DNA of 64,000 nucleotides from Kordiimonadaceae bacterium. Lineage in GTDB: Bacteria; Pseudomonadota; Alphaproteobacteria; Sphingomonadales; Kordiimonadaceae. Each line of letters opens with the position of its first letter. Positions within the stretch are counted from its first letter, which is position 1. This document shows, piece by piece, positions 9,252 to 19,323 of this stretch. Made by a program: the position numbers and the translations under genes. The stretch lies in assembly GCA_017640725.1 (NCBI GenBank), contig JAEPQB010000003.1, positions 310,001 to 374,000 on the forward strand, read 5' to 3'. A model generated the notes under the pieces. It did no database searches, was not told where the DNA came from, and worked only from the letters and a program-made list of their open reading frames with translations.

Positions 9252-10586
9252 CTAGGCGGCGCCGTCAAGCCTTTCCATCCATGTTGAAAGGTCTTCGAGC
9301 GCACGTTTCGCTTTGGCCGGTTTACGGTCCTTGCGTTTAAACCGCCCTTCAAGTGGCGGGAACAGACCAAAGTTCACATTCATCGGCTGGAAGGTTTTTG
9401 CATCTGCCCCACCAGTGATATGACTGATCAACGCACCAAAAGCGCTAGTAGAGGGTGGCACAACGGGGGTGCCGCCAAGGCGTTCGGTCGCCGCGAAAAT
9501 GCCTGTCATAAGACCCATAGCGGCACTTTCAACATAACCTTCCACACCAGTGATCTGGCCTGCAAACCTCAGTCTGGGGTCGGCTTTCATGCGCATGGTT
9601 CCATCCAGAACCAATGGGCTATTTATAAACGTATTGCGATGTAAGCCGCCAAGGCGTGCGAACTGCGCGTTTTCAAGGCCAGGAATAGTCTTGAAAATTC
9701 GCGTTTGCTCGCCGTATTTCAGTTTGGTTTGGAAACCAACCATGTTGTAGAGCGTGCCCAGTTTGTTGTCTTGGCGCAACTGAACCACCGCATGGCATGG
9801 CCCCTCCATGTGAGGGCTTTGCAGCCCAACGGGTTTCATGGGCCCAAACCGGAGCGTTTCTGGGCCACGTTCGGCCATAACTTCAATCGGCATACAGCCT
9901 TCAAAATAGGGCGTGTCTGTTTCCCATTCTTTGAAGTCTGCCTTATCACCGGTGTTGAGAGCATTTATGAAGGCCTCATATTGTTCTTTGTTCATCGGCA
10001 AGTTGATATAGTCAGCCCCTTCGCCTTTATCGTAACGGCTTTGGAACCAGGCGATGTCGAAGTCAATGCTGTCCTTGTAAACAATCGGTGCAATGGCATC
10101 GAAAAACGCCAGACTGTCTTCCCCGCAAAGTTCAAGAATTGCTTCTGAAAGCGACGGTGACGTAAGAGGACCCGTCGCAACAATCACACTGTCCCAGTCT
10201 TTTGGTGGAAGGCCGACGACTTCGCCGCGTTCAATTGAAATCAGCTCGTGATTTTCAAGCGTTTGTGTGACTTCTTGAGAAAACTCATCACGGTCAACCG
10301 CAAGTGCAGAACCCGCGGGTACTTTATGTTTGTCCGCGGCAGACATAATAAGCGAGTTCATGCGCCGCATTTCTTCATGCAGTAAGCCGACCGCGTTGTT
10401 TTCTGCGTCATCAGAACGAAACGAGTTTGAGCACACGAGTTCTGCGAGGCCATCGGTGTGATGAGCGTCAGTTTTACGTTCCGGGCGCATTTCATGCAGA
10501 ACAACGGGTACACCCCGGCTCGCTATCTGCCAGGCGGCCTCTGAACCGGCCAGACCGCCGCCAATAATGTGAACTGGTTTACTCAT
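9252..10586 (-). CDS. trmFO: tRNA (uracil-5)-methyltransferase TrmFO, folate/FAD-dependent
   Basis: TrmFO makes m5U54 in the T-loop of tRNA using methylene-tetrahydrofolate and reduced FAD. The N-terminal FAD loop [13 protein letters not shown], the [14 protein letters not shown] segment and [12 protein letters not shown] with its conserved Cys are all present. The C-terminal half has [18 protein letters not shown]. Length 444 aa is usual. It is divergent from the membrane M28 peptidase gene. Confidence 0.96.
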   Translation of the reverse strand: MSKPVHIIGGGLAGSEAAWQIASRGVPVVLHEMRPERKTDAHHTDGLAELVCSNSFRSDDAENNAVGLLHEEMRRMNSLIMSAADKHKVPAGSALAVDRDEFSQEVTQTLENHELISIERGEVVGLPPKDWDSVIVATGPLTSPSLSEAILELCGEDSLAFFDAIAPIVYKDSIDFDIAWFQSRYDKGEGADYINLPMNKEQYEAFINALNTGDKADFKEWETDTPYFEGCMPIEVMAERGPETLRFGPMKPVGLQSPHMEGPCHAVVQLRQDNKLGTLYNMVGFQTKLKYGEQTRIFKTIPGLENAQFARLGGLHRNTFINSPLVLDGTMRMKADPRLRFAGQITGVEGYVESAAMGLMTGIFAATERLGGTPVVPPSTSAFGALISHITGGADAKTFQPMNVNFGLFPPLEGRFKRKDRKPAKAKRALEDLSTWMERLDGAA

Positions 10587-10680
10587 TACGTTTGCTCCAT
10601 TGCGTTCGGCGCTTGTTTACCGAAGCCGAGACGATAATGTAAGAAAAATCGCACTATGTGTGTGGCGAGGGGAAGAGACA

Positions 10681-11838
10681 ATGCCGCTTCAGGCATCAGA
10701 CATATTCAATAAGCTCAAAGAATGGCCTCACCGCGGCGTTGGCACGGAACAAGAGCTTGAGGCGCGGGAAATGCTGATCACGTTGCTTTCCGCAGAGTAT
10801 GAGGTCGACATCGTCGAAGAAGGGTTTGATTCCCCACCCACGTACATCCGTTTTTTTTGGCTGAATGCTTGTGTCTGTGCGGCTGCAGTGATGGGCGCCA
10901 ACCTTATGCCGGCAATAATGGTGTTGGTCGGCTTACTTGGCTTTGCCAGCCACTTCCTCTTCATAGATTGGCGCGTCAGTCCGCTTATATGGTGGGGGGC
11001 GCAAACGCCTACGGCGAACTTGGTGGCTAGAAAAGGCCGCGGGAGCAAACTCTATATTCTAATGGCTCATCTAGATAGTGCGCCCGCATCGTTTGCTTAC
11101 CGGCCTGGGCAGGTGCAGAATTTTGCTCTCTCAGTACATGTGGCAACGTTTTTGTTGGGGTGCGGTGTTCTTGTGCCGTTAGTTGCGGGCTTTGGCGCCG
11201 GGATAGACCTGACAACGCGTTTGGTTATTGCAACAGCAATACTGGGGCAGGCGCTATTGGCCTCTATCGACTTTTGGAGACTGGGATACACGCCGGGTGC
11301 AAACGACAATTTGTCGGGCGTTGTCGCAGCAACCGCCGCGGCAAGTCATTTGTGGCGCCATATGCCTGAAGATGCTGAAGTACGTTTGGTTTTAACAAGC
11401 GCGGAAGAGGCCGGCATGTTAGGGGCGCAACATTATTGGCAAACCCACCGGGATGAGTTGAAGGCGCGGGAAACCTATTTGATCAATATCGATACCGTTG
11501 GCAGTCAAGAGCTAAAGTATGTGAAAAACAGCGGCACATTCACCAACTCACACTATGACAATGCACTGACCGACGCCGCCTTCGTGGCTGCGTCTTCCAA
11601 TCCAAATTTTTCGGGCATTGAAGCTGGGACACACAAAGTGGGTGACTTTGACAGCATTTGGTTCCACAGAGACAAAATTCCAGCAATCACGATCGCCTCA
11701 TACAACAAACATGCGCTTATGCCAGCAATACACACAATGGCTGACACGGCTGAAAAGGTCGACCTCAGCCAAGTAGCAAAAGCGGCCAAATTTGCTGAGG
11801 CATTGGTACGAATGACGCCTGGCAGCGGCAGGCGCTAG
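10681..11838 (+). CDS. membrane-embedded M28 family peptidase
   Basis: The ATG at 10681 follows GAGGGGAAGAG; the longer ORF in the track starts in the divergent promoter region and lacks a ribosome site. Two hydrophobic helices at about residues 58-105 and three more at about 140-200 interrupt the peptidase fold. Metal ligands are visible: LMAHLDSAP (His, Asp), GANDNLSGV (Asp), LTSAEEAGMLGA (Glu pair), INIDTVG (Asp) and IHTMADT (His). This resembles membrane-bound aminopeptidases of the M28 family whose substrates are unknown. It is probably co-transcribed with the DUF924 gene. Confidence 0.8.
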   Translation: MPLQASDIFNKLKEWPHRGVGTEQELEAREMLITLLSAEYEVDIVEEGFDSPPTYIRFFWLNACVCAAAVMGANLMPAIMVLVGLLGFASHFLFIDWRVSPLIWWGAQTPTANLVARKGRGSKLYILMAHLDSAPASFAYRPGQVQNFALSVHVATFLLGCGVLVPLVAGFGAGIDLTTRLVIATAILGQALLASIDFWRLGYTPGANDNLSGVVAATAAASHLWRHMPEDAEVRLVLTSAEEAGMLGAQHYWQTHRDELKARETYLINIDTVGSQELKYVKNSGTFTNSHYDNALTDAAFVAASSNPNFSGIEAGTHKVGDFDSIWFHRDKIPAITIASYNKHALMPAIHTMADTAEKVDLSQVAKAAKFAEALVRMTPGSGRR

Positions 11839-11854
11839 GCAAGGAGGGCTTCCA

Positions 11855-12394
11855 TTGAGACCCGAAGATATATTGAACTTTTGGTTTGCCGAATGTGCAC
11901 AAAGCGATTGGTGGCAAAAATCCAGGTCATTTGATGCCCGCCTGCAAAGAAGGTTTGGTTCAGTTCATGAAGCGGCGACAAAAGGAGAGCTTGCCCCCTG
12001 GCGGACGCGTGGAAAAGGACGCCTGGCTGAGGTCATCGTTTTGGACCAGTTTTCCCGCAACATGTACCGTGACACGCCGCAGGCCTTCGCGTATGACGCT
12101 ATAGCGCTTGTGCTGGCGCAAGAAGCGGTCGGTTTGGGAGTGCATGCCAATTGGCCGCCTGACTTCAAGTCGTTCCTCTATATGCCGTTCATGCATAGCG
12201 AAAGCCTTTGGGTGCATGAACAGGCTGTGGAACTGTTCAGTGAGCCTGGCTTGGAAGACAATTTGAAGTTTGAATTTGCTCACAAAGCTATTATTGAGCG
12301 ATTTGGACGCTATCCTCACCGCAATGCGATTTTAGGAAGACAGAGTACCGCCGAAGAAATTGCTTTCCTGAAACAGCCGGGCAGCAGTTTCTGA
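11855..12394 (+). CDS. DUF924 family protein
   Basis: The 179-aa product has the hallmarks of DUF924: ILNFWFAE at the start, a helical array, LDQFSRNMYRDTPQAFAYD and FMHSESLWVHEQAVELF. The fold is TPR-like and its function is unknown. The start is TTG, supported by AAGGAGGG seven bases upstream, the best ribosome site in this region. It lies 16 bases after the M28 stop and converges on the next gene with only eight bases between stops. Confidence 0.9.
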   Translation: MRPEDILNFWFAECAQSDWWQKSRSFDARLQRRFGSVHEAATKGELAPWRTRGKGRLAEVIVLDQFSRNMYRDTPQAFAYDAIALVLAQEAVGLGVHANWPPDFKSFLYMPFMHSESLWVHEQAVELFSEPGLEDNLKFEFAHKAIIERFGRYPHRNAILGRQSTAEEIAFLKQPGSSF

Positions 12395-12402
12395 GAGTGG
12401 AG

Positions 12403-13245
12403 TTAGTCTTGAATCGCTGAACCGCCGTTTTCGGCCTCGGCAAGTTCTGTGTCGTAGATTGTTATCTGGGCAGAAATCCGGTCCAGATGGCTGCGCGTGA
12501 TCATATTGTAGATGCCGTTGTTACGGATCGTATCCAATCCAATGTTAAAGGCATCACAAATACGTTGGTCTTGAAACCGTGCGCCATAATTGGTGACGGG
12601 CAGAATGCGGTGGATTGTAAGCGGTTGATACTCACCCGAAAGCTCTCGTTGGTTTACTTGAGCAAGGCGCAAAATCCATTCATCACCGATCGCGGCATCA
12701 AAATACCCCGCATACAATAGCGAGACATGTGTGTTTTGATCGGATGACTCAACATATCTCGGTGAGAGTGACGCAGCGGATGCAAATGCACTGCCCAAGA
12801 ATCGTGTCGCTCCATCAAAAGTGATGATTGAATGTTGGGCTACGTCGGACAAATTGTTAAACGCCACATCACTTGATGTGAGAGTGAAGCCTACATTTTG
12901 GTGCTGAATATACCAATTGGTTAAGCAACCTTCGCCGGGAACCGTCACATTTGAGGTGAGTACGCCGTCCATAGCTCCCGCATTAAACGACTGGATCATC
13001 CGCACCCGCGGCATCTGCACAAAGTTGGGAGTATAGTCCATCTCAGCAAACACTGCCTTGACGATATCAATCTCCATTCCGCCCGAACCCTGGTTCGCGA
13101 CATAGGGTCGAACATCATACCGAATGGCTATGTCCACTTGTTCTTGGGCCTTGGTGGGTTGAAAAAAGCCGCCAGCAAGGAGCATTGCCATTGAAGCCAA
13201 TCCTGTCAGCTTGGAAGTGGCAAATGTCCCTAGTTGAAAATTCAT
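12403..13245 (-). CDS. periplasmic solute-binding protein family 3-like
   Basis: The signal peptide is followed by AQEQVDIAIRYDVRPYVANQ, typical of the first lobe of type II amino-acid-binding proteins. GGMEIDIVKAVFAEM matches the family signature in which the protein describes its own alpha helix after the first strand. The residues GEGCLTNWYI and DQRICDAFNIG carry single cysteines. No permease or ATPase is nearby, so it may be an orphan binding protein or signalling receptor. It lies downstream of the DUF4139 gene in the same direction. Confidence 0.75.
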   Translation of the reverse strand: MNFQLGTFATSKLTGLASMAMLLAGGFFQPTKAQEQVDIAIRYDVRPYVANQGSGGMEIDIVKAVFAEMDYTPNFVQMPRVRMIQSFNAGAMDGVLTSNVTVPGEGCLTNWYIQHQNVGFTLTSSDVAFNNLSDVAQHSIITFDGATRFLGSAFASAASLSPRYVESSDQNTHVSLLYAGYFDAAIGDEWILRLAQVNQRELSGEYQPLTIHRILPVTNYGARFQDQRICDAFNIGLDTIRNNGIYNMITRSHLDRISAQITIYDTELAEAENGGSAIQD

Positions 13246-13341
13246 TGGTGACTGGTCCCAAGTCGCTTGAACAATGGATGATTCAATTCAATAGCATACG
13301 AGAGTTAAAGCTTTCCTATCTAAAACAGACTAGTCAACCCG

Positions 13342-14973
13342 CTATTGTTGTACAACTGACATGTCAGTTGGGAAACTGACGCGGTACCAGTGATTAATCT
13401 CCCATTTTTCACCAGGCGCAACGGTTTTCCGCCACATAACAATGCCTGGCTGGTCATCATAATCTGTTTCTGTTGTACGTGTAGAGCCGCGCAACAGTTC
13501 AATTTCAAGATCCTCATTCATCGAATTGGGGCGGGTGTCCAGCACCTCGATTGTCATGGCCACATCATGATTGTTTGTGACGATAAACCGTCTTTTGGTT
13601 TCGTCCACCTGTTTGCGATTGAAAATGCCCTCGTCACCATCCTCGGAAGGAACTGTTACAACCTCGACATCAATCTTGGTGTCTACACCAAACGGAAGCT
13701 GCAAATTTTTGCCTGACTGCAGGGTAGGCCAAGCACCGTTTCCTACAAAATTATTGTCTCGGGCAATTGAGACATAGGGAGCTTCAATGAAAGGAATGCC
13801 ATCGAACGCTGCATTGGCGTAAATGAAACCGCTACGTGATGACTGTGGTACTACCCGGATTGTGTGATCAGACTTTGCAGCATGTTCCTGCAGCAAGAAA
13901 CGTTGTTCTGAACCGTCAGCGGCTAAAGAAATCGTGCCACTCAACTCAAATTCGGCATCGAACTGGGATGAGTTGTACTGCTTGAGGCGCGAACCTGTCA
14001 CAACGATCTCTTCCAGTCGTGCAGACTCGGTTATCCGACCGGAGCGAACCTTATCAAGTAACCCCGCTATAGCTTTGCCCGCGTCTTCCAGGTTGAAATA
14101 TACAGGAACCGGGGAGTTTACACTGATGTTGTTGCTCGGCCGCGTGGTCGACAGGGCCACCGGTACATTGTTCCAGTCTTCATCCGTTTCCTGGCTTACG
14201 CGAGCGAATAGTTTGAGCTCGGTTTCATTTGATGCCGTATTCAAATTGGCTTCAGCGTCAATATCCCAGGTGGCATCTTCCACCAGATAGTTTACTGCAA
14301 TAGTCACTGGCGCACTTGCCGAAGACGACACAACCAGCGTGCCTTCCATCACGCTTTCGCGGGTGCCGCCAAGCTGACTGAGCTCACGTTTCAGTACCTT
14401 TATCTGGTCCGCTCGGTCCTTCATGGCTGATTCCAGCGATTGACGTTCGTTCAAAAGCGAGCCGCTATTGGCTTTGACAAAATCAAATGTCTGTTGAAGT
14501 GCTTCCATCAAGTCTGCTGGGCTTGAATAGTCGCCGCTTTTCGTCGCTTCTTTGGCCATGCCTTGAATGAACGAGAGCTGCATGGTGATGGCTTCAATCG
14601 CCGTTCGGTCATTGGACTGTGCTGTCTCGAGACTTTCGAGTTGAGCGAGCAGATTTGCTTGTGCCTCGCGCCCAACATTGGGCAGAAAAACTTCATCGAG
14701 CTGCACTTGGTTGATGGCGGCGTTTCCGGACACGACTGACGCGCGTAGTGCATAGTCTTCATTAAGTTGGTCTGTAAGATCTGAGATTTTGATCCTATGC
14801 TGGCCAATGGGCAGGTTAAGCGAGAAACTGCGGGTTACAATGGCGCCAAAGTTGCGATGAATCTTCACACCTGTGATTGGTGCATCCGGCACAAAATCTT
14901 CTGCAATGACTGAAGTTGATGCCATCAGGGCTGCCAAAGTTGCCGCCACACCGCTCAATTGAACTAGTTTCAC
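13342..14973 (-). CDS. DUF4139 domain secreted protein with TonB-box-like string
   Basis: I choose the GTG at 14973: it follows AGGAGG by five bases and puts a signal peptide (MKLVQLSGVAATLAALMAST) at the very N-terminus, whereas the longer ORF starts with polar residues and no ribosome site. Residues about 35-200 form a beta region plus a helical coiled coil, and the C-terminal two thirds match DUF4139 (RFIVTNNHDVAMTIEVLDTRPNS; VMWRKTVAPGEKWEINHWY). Near residue 330 is EEIVVTGSRLK, a near-perfect copy of the TonB box of alphaproteobacterial TonB-dependent receptors. No barrel or plug follows, so it is not a receptor. Function is unknown. Confidence 0.8.
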   Translation of the reverse strand: MKLVQLSGVAATLAALMASTSVIAEDFVPDAPITGVKIHRNFGAIVTRSFSLNLPIGQHRIKISDLTDQLNEDYALRASVVSGNAAINQVQLDEVFLPNVGREAQANLLAQLESLETAQSNDRTAIEAITMQLSFIQGMAKEATKSGDYSSPADLMEALQQTFDFVKANSGSLLNERQSLESAMKDRADQIKVLKRELSQLGGTRESVMEGTLVVSSSASAPVTIAVNYLVEDATWDIDAEANLNTASNETELKLFARVSQETDEDWNNVPVALSTTRPSNNISVNSPVPVYFNLEDAGKAIAGLLDKVRSGRITESARLEEIVVTGSRLKQYNSSQFDAEFELSGTISLAADGSEQRFLLQEHAAKSDHTIRVVPQSSRSGFIYANAAFDGIPFIEAPYVSIARDNNFVGNGAWPTLQSGKNLQLPFGVDTKIDVEVVTVPSEDGDEGIFNRKQVDETKRRFIVTNNHDVAMTIEVLDTRPNSMNEDLEIELLRGSTRTTETDYDDQPGIVMWRKTVAPGEKWEINHWYRVSFPTDMSVVQQ

Positions 14974-15051
14974 GCCGTCCTCCTGTCCTCGCTTTGGTGC
15001 TGTAACCATCATGCGTGCTTTGATGTCAGCATTGTGACAAGCATAGTCGCC

Positions 15052-15068
15052 CAGCTTCTATGAAGCTG
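15052..15068. terminator. hairpin downstream of uvrA
   Basis: CAGCTTC and GAAGCTG form a 7-bp stem with a 3-base loop, 44 bases beyond the uvrA stop. There is no T-run, so it is at best a weak terminator or mRNA 3' end protector. Confidence 0.35.
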
Positions 15069-15111
15069 AGCTGAACAGGGTGTTTAGTTGGGGGAGGGAG
15101 AGTGAGGCGGT

Positions 15112-17961
15112 TTACTCTGCCGCCTGGCGCGCAAGAACGGGTGCCAGATATTGGCCCGTGTAGCTCTTCTTGCTGCGGGCAACATCTTCAGGCGTGCCGA
15201 CGGCCACGATTTCGCCACCGCCATCACCACCCTCTGGCCCAAGATCAATAATCCAGTCAGCGGTTTTGATGACTTCGAGATTGTGTTCGATCACAACGAC
15301 TGTGTTGCCTTGCTCGACAAGTGCCTGAAGCACTTCCATCAGCTTGCGAACATCTTCAAAGTGAAGGCCGGTGGTGGGCTCGTCCAGGATGTAAAGTGTC
15401 TTACCGGTTGACCGTTTGGAAAGCTCTTTGGCCAGTTTCACACGCTGGGCCTCACCGCCTGAAAGGGTAGTCGCTTGCTGACCAACGCGGATGTAGCCCA
15501 GTCCAACTTTTTCGAGCATCTCGAGCTTGTTTCTGATGGCTGGAACCGCTTTGAAAAACTGAACGCCATCTTCAACTGTCATATCAAGAACATCTGATAT
15601 CGATTTGTCTTTAAAGCGAATTTCCAGTGTTTCACGGTTATATCTTTTGCCTTTGCACTGATCACACTGAACATACACATCTGGCAAAAAGTGCATTTCA
15701 ATTTTGATCATGCCATCACCGCGGCATGTTTCGCAGCGCCCGCCTTTCACATTGAATGAAAAGCGACCGGGTTTGTAGCCACGTGCTTGTGCTTCTGGAA
15801 GACCAGCGAACCAATCCCGAATGGGAGTGAAGGCATCAGTGTATGTGGCTGGGTTCGAACGCGGCGTACGTCCAATCGGGCTTTGGTCAATGTCGACAAT
15901 TTTGTCCAGGTGCTCCAGCCCTTCGACCGCCTCATGCGCACCCGGGATAACCCTGCTTTTGTTCAGATGCCGCGCAACAGCTTTATAAAGAGTTTCAATG
16001 GTGAAAGTGGACTTGCCTGAGCCGGACACGCCGGTGATGCAGGTGAGCGTTCCCAGCGGGATGCTGCCCTCAACGGATTTCAAATTGTTCGCTGTTGCGC
16101 CCTTAACGGTGACAAATTTGCCTTTGCCCGGCCTGCGGTCTGTTGGAATAGGGACAGCTTTGATGCCATTCAAATACTTGCCTGTCAGGCTCTTACTATT
16201 TGACATGACGGCTTCTGGCTTGCCCTCAGCAACCACAGTGCCGCCATGCTCACCTGCACCCGGTCCCATATCGATGACATAGTCAGCGGTTCTGATGGCA
16301 TCTTCATCGTGCTCCACAACCAGTACGGTGTTGCCAATATCGCGCAGGTTTTTAAGCGTTTCCAGCAAGCGGTCATTGTCGCGCTGATGCAAGCCAATGG
16401 AGGGTTCGTCGAGCACATAGAGTACACCCGTAAGGCCGGAACCAATCTGTGAAGCAAGACGAATACGCTGGCTTTCGCCGCCAGAGAGTGTGCCAGACGA
16501 CCGGCTTAGCGTCAGATACTGCAGCCCTACATTGTTGAGGAAGCCAAGCCGGTCCTGAATTTCTTTCAGGACTTTCTCTGCAATTTGCTGCTGTTTTTCC
16601 GTGAGCCGGCCAGGCAGTTCCTGGAACCAGGAATAGGCAGCTGAAACAGACAATGCGGTCACGTCACTGATATGGGTGCCGTCGATTTTTACCGCCAACG
16701 CTTCTGGTTTCAGTCGCGCGCCATGGCAAGACGTGCATGTTGTTGAGGCCTGATATTTGGAAAGCTCGTCGCGCATCCAATTGCTGTCGGTTTCGCGCCA
16801 GCGCCGCTCGATGTTATTCAAAACACCTTCAAATGGTTTGTTTACCTCAAACCGACGCTTGCCGTCGGCATAAACTATCGTGATGGGCGTTTTGCCGGTG
16901 CCGTATAGAAATCCCTCTTGCGCTTTTTTCGGGAGATCTGACCAAGGCGCATCAATCGAAACGCCGTAATGGTCCGCCACTGCCTCAAGCGCCTGAAAAT
17001 AAAAGGGCGAGGGGTTGTTTGCTTTGTTCGCCCAAGGGGCAAGCGCACCCTGGCGAATGGTCTTTGATTTATCAGGCACCGCAAGGTCAGGGTCGAAATA
17101 GAGTTTGCTGCCAAGGCCATCACATTCAGGGCAGGCGCCAAATGGGTTGTTGAAGGAAAACAAGCGCGGTTCGATTTCTTCAATGGTGAAACCAGACACG
17201 GGGCAGGCGAACTTTGCGGACATGAGGTGACGCTCTGGGTCATCAGTCGCAGTTTCGAAGGCAACCAGGCCGTCTGTCAGGTCCAGTGCGGTTTCAACGC
17301 TGTCTGCCAGACGCTGTTCCAGCCCTGGCTTCAACACCAGACGATCCACAACAACGTCAATGTCATGCTTGTATTTTTTATCGAGCGCCGGCACGTCTTC
17401 GATCAGGTAAAATTCACCGTCCACTTTGACGCGTTGAAAGCCACGTTTTTGCAGGTCGGCAAACTCTTTTCTGTATTCTCCCTTGCGGCCGCGCACAATT
17501 GGCGCCAGCAGGTAGATCCTGGAGCTTTCATCCAGCAGCATAATACGGTCCACCATCTGGCTAACCGTTTGGCTTTCAATGGGTAATCCGGTCGCGGGAG
17601 AATAGGGCACACCAACTCGTGCCCACAAAAGCCGCATGTAATCATAAATCTCTGTAACGGTGCCCACAGTTGAACGCGGGTTCTTACTTGTTGTTTTCTG
17701 CTCAATCGAAATCGCAGGTGACAGTCCTTCAATATGGTCAACGTCCGGCTTTTGCATCATCTCCAGAAACTGGCGTGCATAAGCCGACAAGCTTTCCACG
17801 TAACGGCGTTGGCCTTCGGCATAGATGGTATCGAACGCCAAGGATGACTTGCCCGAACCTGAAAGCCCCGTAATCACCACCAACTGGTCGCGCGGGATGT
17901 CCACATTCACGGATTTCAGATTGTGTTCGCGGGCGCCGCGCACAGAAATTTCGGTCAGCAT
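15112..17961 (-). CDS. uvrA: excinuclease ABC subunit A
   Basis: UvrA is the damage-sensing ATPase of nucleotide excision repair. Both ABC modules are complete: Walker [15 protein letters not shown] near residue 31 and [14 protein letters not shown] near 640, signatures [16 protein letters not shown] and [16 protein letters not shown]. Zinc-finger cysteines are seen in CPVSGF...CPECDG and CETCRGDG...CDQCKG, and the insertion and signature II regions are intact. The 949-aa length is normal. A LexA box 102 bases upstream places it in the SOS regulon. Confidence 0.98.
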   Translation of the reverse strand: MLTEISVRGAREHNLKSVNVDIPRDQLVVITGLSGSGKSSLAFDTIYAEGQRRYVESLSAYARQFLEMMQKPDVDHIEGLSPAISIEQKTTSKNPRSTVGTVTEIYDYMRLLWARVGVPYSPATGLPIESQTVSQMVDRIMLLDESSRIYLLAPIVRGRKGEYRKEFADLQKRGFQRVKVDGEFYLIEDVPALDKKYKHDIDVVVDRLVLKPGLEQRLADSVETALDLTDGLVAFETATDDPERHLMSAKFACPVSGFTIEEIEPRLFSFNNPFGACPECDGLGSKLYFDPDLAVPDKSKTIRQGALAPWANKANNPSPFYFQALEAVADHYGVSIDAPWSDLPKKAQEGFLYGTGKTPITIVYADGKRRFEVNKPFEGVLNNIERRWRETDSNWMRDELSKYQASTTCTSCHGARLKPEALAVKIDGTHISDVTALSVSAAYSWFQELPGRLTEKQQQIAEKVLKEIQDRLGFLNNVGLQYLTLSRSSGTLSGGESQRIRLASQIGSGLTGVLYVLDEPSIGLHQRDNDRLLETLKNLRDIGNTVLVVEHDEDAIRTADYVIDMGPGAGEHGGTVVAEGKPEAVMSNSKSLTGKYLNGIKAVPIPTDRRPGKGKFVTVKGATANNLKSVEGSIPLGTLTCITGVSGSGKSTFTIETLYKAVARHLNKSRVIPGAHEAVEGLEHLDKIVDIDQSPIGRTPRSNPATYTDAFTPIRDWFAGLPEAQARGYKPGRFSFNVKGGRCETCRGDGMIKIEMHFLPDVYVQCDQCKGKRYNRETLEIRFKDKSISDVLDMTVEDGVQFFKAVPAIRNKLEMLEKVGLGYIRVGQQATTLSGGEAQRVKLAKELSKRSTGKTLYILDEPTTGLHFEDVRKLMEVLQALVEQGNTVVVIEHNLEVIKTADWIIDLGPEGGDGGGEIVAVGTPEDVARSKKSYTGQYLAPVLARQAAE

Positions 17962-18049
17962 ACTCGTGTCTCACAGATATCTGCGCCGAAGGGGAGGGCG
18001 CACCCATCAAGTGGGCCGGAAATGGCCCGCTGTCAAGCATTGAGACACT

Positions 18050-18079
18050 ATTATGCGGCTTGGAACAAAGAAAGAACAA
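18050..18079 (-). promoter_or_regulatory. uvrA promoter
   Basis: On the minus strand TTGTTC (18074-18079) and CATAAT (18050-18055) are 18 bases apart. The -35 lies inside the LexA box. A leader of about 80 nt contains a small GGGCC/GGCCC hairpin (18013-18028). Confidence 0.55.
18063..18077 (-). promoter_or_regulatory. LexA (SOS) box of uvrA
   Basis: GAACAAAGAAAGAAC reads GTTC-N7-GTTC on the minus strand, an exact alphaproteobacterial SOS box, and overlaps the predicted -35 of uvrA. Confidence 0.88.
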
Positions 18080-18087
18080 TTTGATCT

Positions 18088-18110
18088 CTCCTGACATAAA
18101 GTGTCAGGAG
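18088..18110. terminator. 9-bp hairpin between the acyltransferase-like gene and uvrA
   Basis: CTCCTGACA and TGTCAGGAG pair perfectly around TAAAG. It sits 25 bases past the stop of the preceding minus-strand gene and 11 bases before the uvrA LexA box. There is no T-run. It could end the upstream transcript or be an operator; termination is the simpler reading. Confidence 0.45.
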
Positions 18111-18134
18111 CAGGGGAGTTTTGGGCGCAAGTGG

Positions 18135-19310
18135 TTAAAGATAGCTCAACCACCAGTCTTTTCGTCGCGATTTTAAAGTGCAGAACCACTTGCATGCCGG
18201 TAACAATGTCGCGATTACCAGCGCCCAAACGCACCACACAACCCACAAGTCAAAGCCATAGCCCTGTGGCAACTGCCAAAACCCGACAAGCAAGCTTTGG
18301 TATGCGCCACCTTGAAGTTCGGCGGCACCAACCGCCAGAGCATGAATGAAGTAGATATGAATAATATAGAAAAAGAACGGTACGCGACCAAAGACGATGA
18401 GTGCATCTTTCATGGGATGCTGCCATCTATCAGCAAACGCCAGGAATAACAGCCCCGGCCCTATGGTCATCAATAGAAAAGTTAGGGAAGGCGGGTATTT
18501 GAGGGCGTGCACAAAATCCAGCAAAGTGAACCAGATTGAGGACTGCGGTTCCCAGTTTTGGGGTGCGCCATACGCGTTCAATAGCCTGATCACGACAAAC
18601 ATCGCCATGCAGAAAAGCCCGAGGCGAACCAGTGCAGAGGACCGCTGTTTGTCGGGAAGCATAAATAGTTTCGCGAGCGCAAATCCAAGGGGCATCACGC
18701 CTATCCATGGCAGCAGGGGGTAGAGCATTAAACTTGGTATGCCAAGGTCTGTGGTGAAACCCTGATTGTGGATTATGTGCCAGATGGGTTGTGGGCCGGA
18801 CCAGCTTTGCGCCGGAAATAATCCATAGTCGAGAAGGTTGTGGCCCAACACAATAATCAGCCCAACCGCACTGATTGCCCAAAACGGCAACCACACCAAG
18901 GCAGCCATCGCGATCATCGAGGCGCCAATGACCCAGATAACCTGTAGGGCAAATACGAAGCTGGGCCCCAAGTTAAATTGCCAGCCAAATGAAACAATGG
19001 TGAGTTCAACAAAAATCAGCCATAAGCCACGGCTAAGCAAAAAGACACTTAGGTCTTTGGTGCTTTTTCTATCGGCCATCAAGCCCGCACTGACACCGGC
19101 CAGAAGAACAAAAATCGGTGCGCAGAAATGAGTGATCCAGCGCGTGAAAAAGAGGGCGGTTCCACCTTGCGTAAAGTCTTCAGGGTCGAATCGCACATTG
19201 GTGAAAAAGTCTCGCGTGTGATCCACCGCCATCAATATGATTACCAGTCCTCGCAGCGCATCTATTGATGTTATGCGAGCTTTGGTGTTGGGCGATTCAA
19301 CCACAGGCAT
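18135..19310 (-). CDS. HGSNAT/DUF1624-type multi-pass membrane acyltransferase-like protein
   Basis: The N-terminus TSIDALRGLVIILMAVDHTRDFF is the family signature of heparan-alpha-glucosaminide N-acetyltransferase-like proteins (DUF1624), including the conserved Asp-His in transmembrane helix 1. About ten hydrophobic segments span the rest, with HIYFIHALAVG near the C-terminus as the second conserved His patch. The family moves acetyl groups across membranes in animals; in bacteria the acceptor is unknown. It is followed by uvrA in the same direction, and 14 bases separate it from the DUF1579-like gene upstream. Confidence 0.8.
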   Translation of the reverse strand: MPVVESPNTKARITSIDALRGLVIILMAVDHTRDFFTNVRFDPEDFTQGGTALFFTRWITHFCAPIFVLLAGVSAGLMADRKSTKDLSVFLLSRGLWLIFVELTIVSFGWQFNLGPSFVFALQVIWVIGASMIAMAALVWLPFWAISAVGLIIVLGHNLLDYGLFPAQSWSGPQPIWHIIHNQGFTTDLGIPSLMLYPLLPWIGVMPLGFALAKLFMLPDKQRSSALVRLGLFCMAMFVVIRLLNAYGAPQNWEPQSSIWFTLLDFVHALKYPPSLTFLLMTIGPGLLFLAFADRWQHPMKDALIVFGRVPFFFYIIHIYFIHALAVGAAELQGGAYQSLLVGFWQLPQGYGFDLWVVWCVWALVIATLLPACKWFCTLKSRRKDWWLSYL

Positions 19311-19323
19311 CAGCGGTGGTGCC

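Noticed and set aside
10604-10618. LexA-like site GTTC-N7-GTTT between trmFO and the M28 gene
   Set aside because: One mismatch in the core and no functional link to DNA damage; single-mismatch sites are common by chance.
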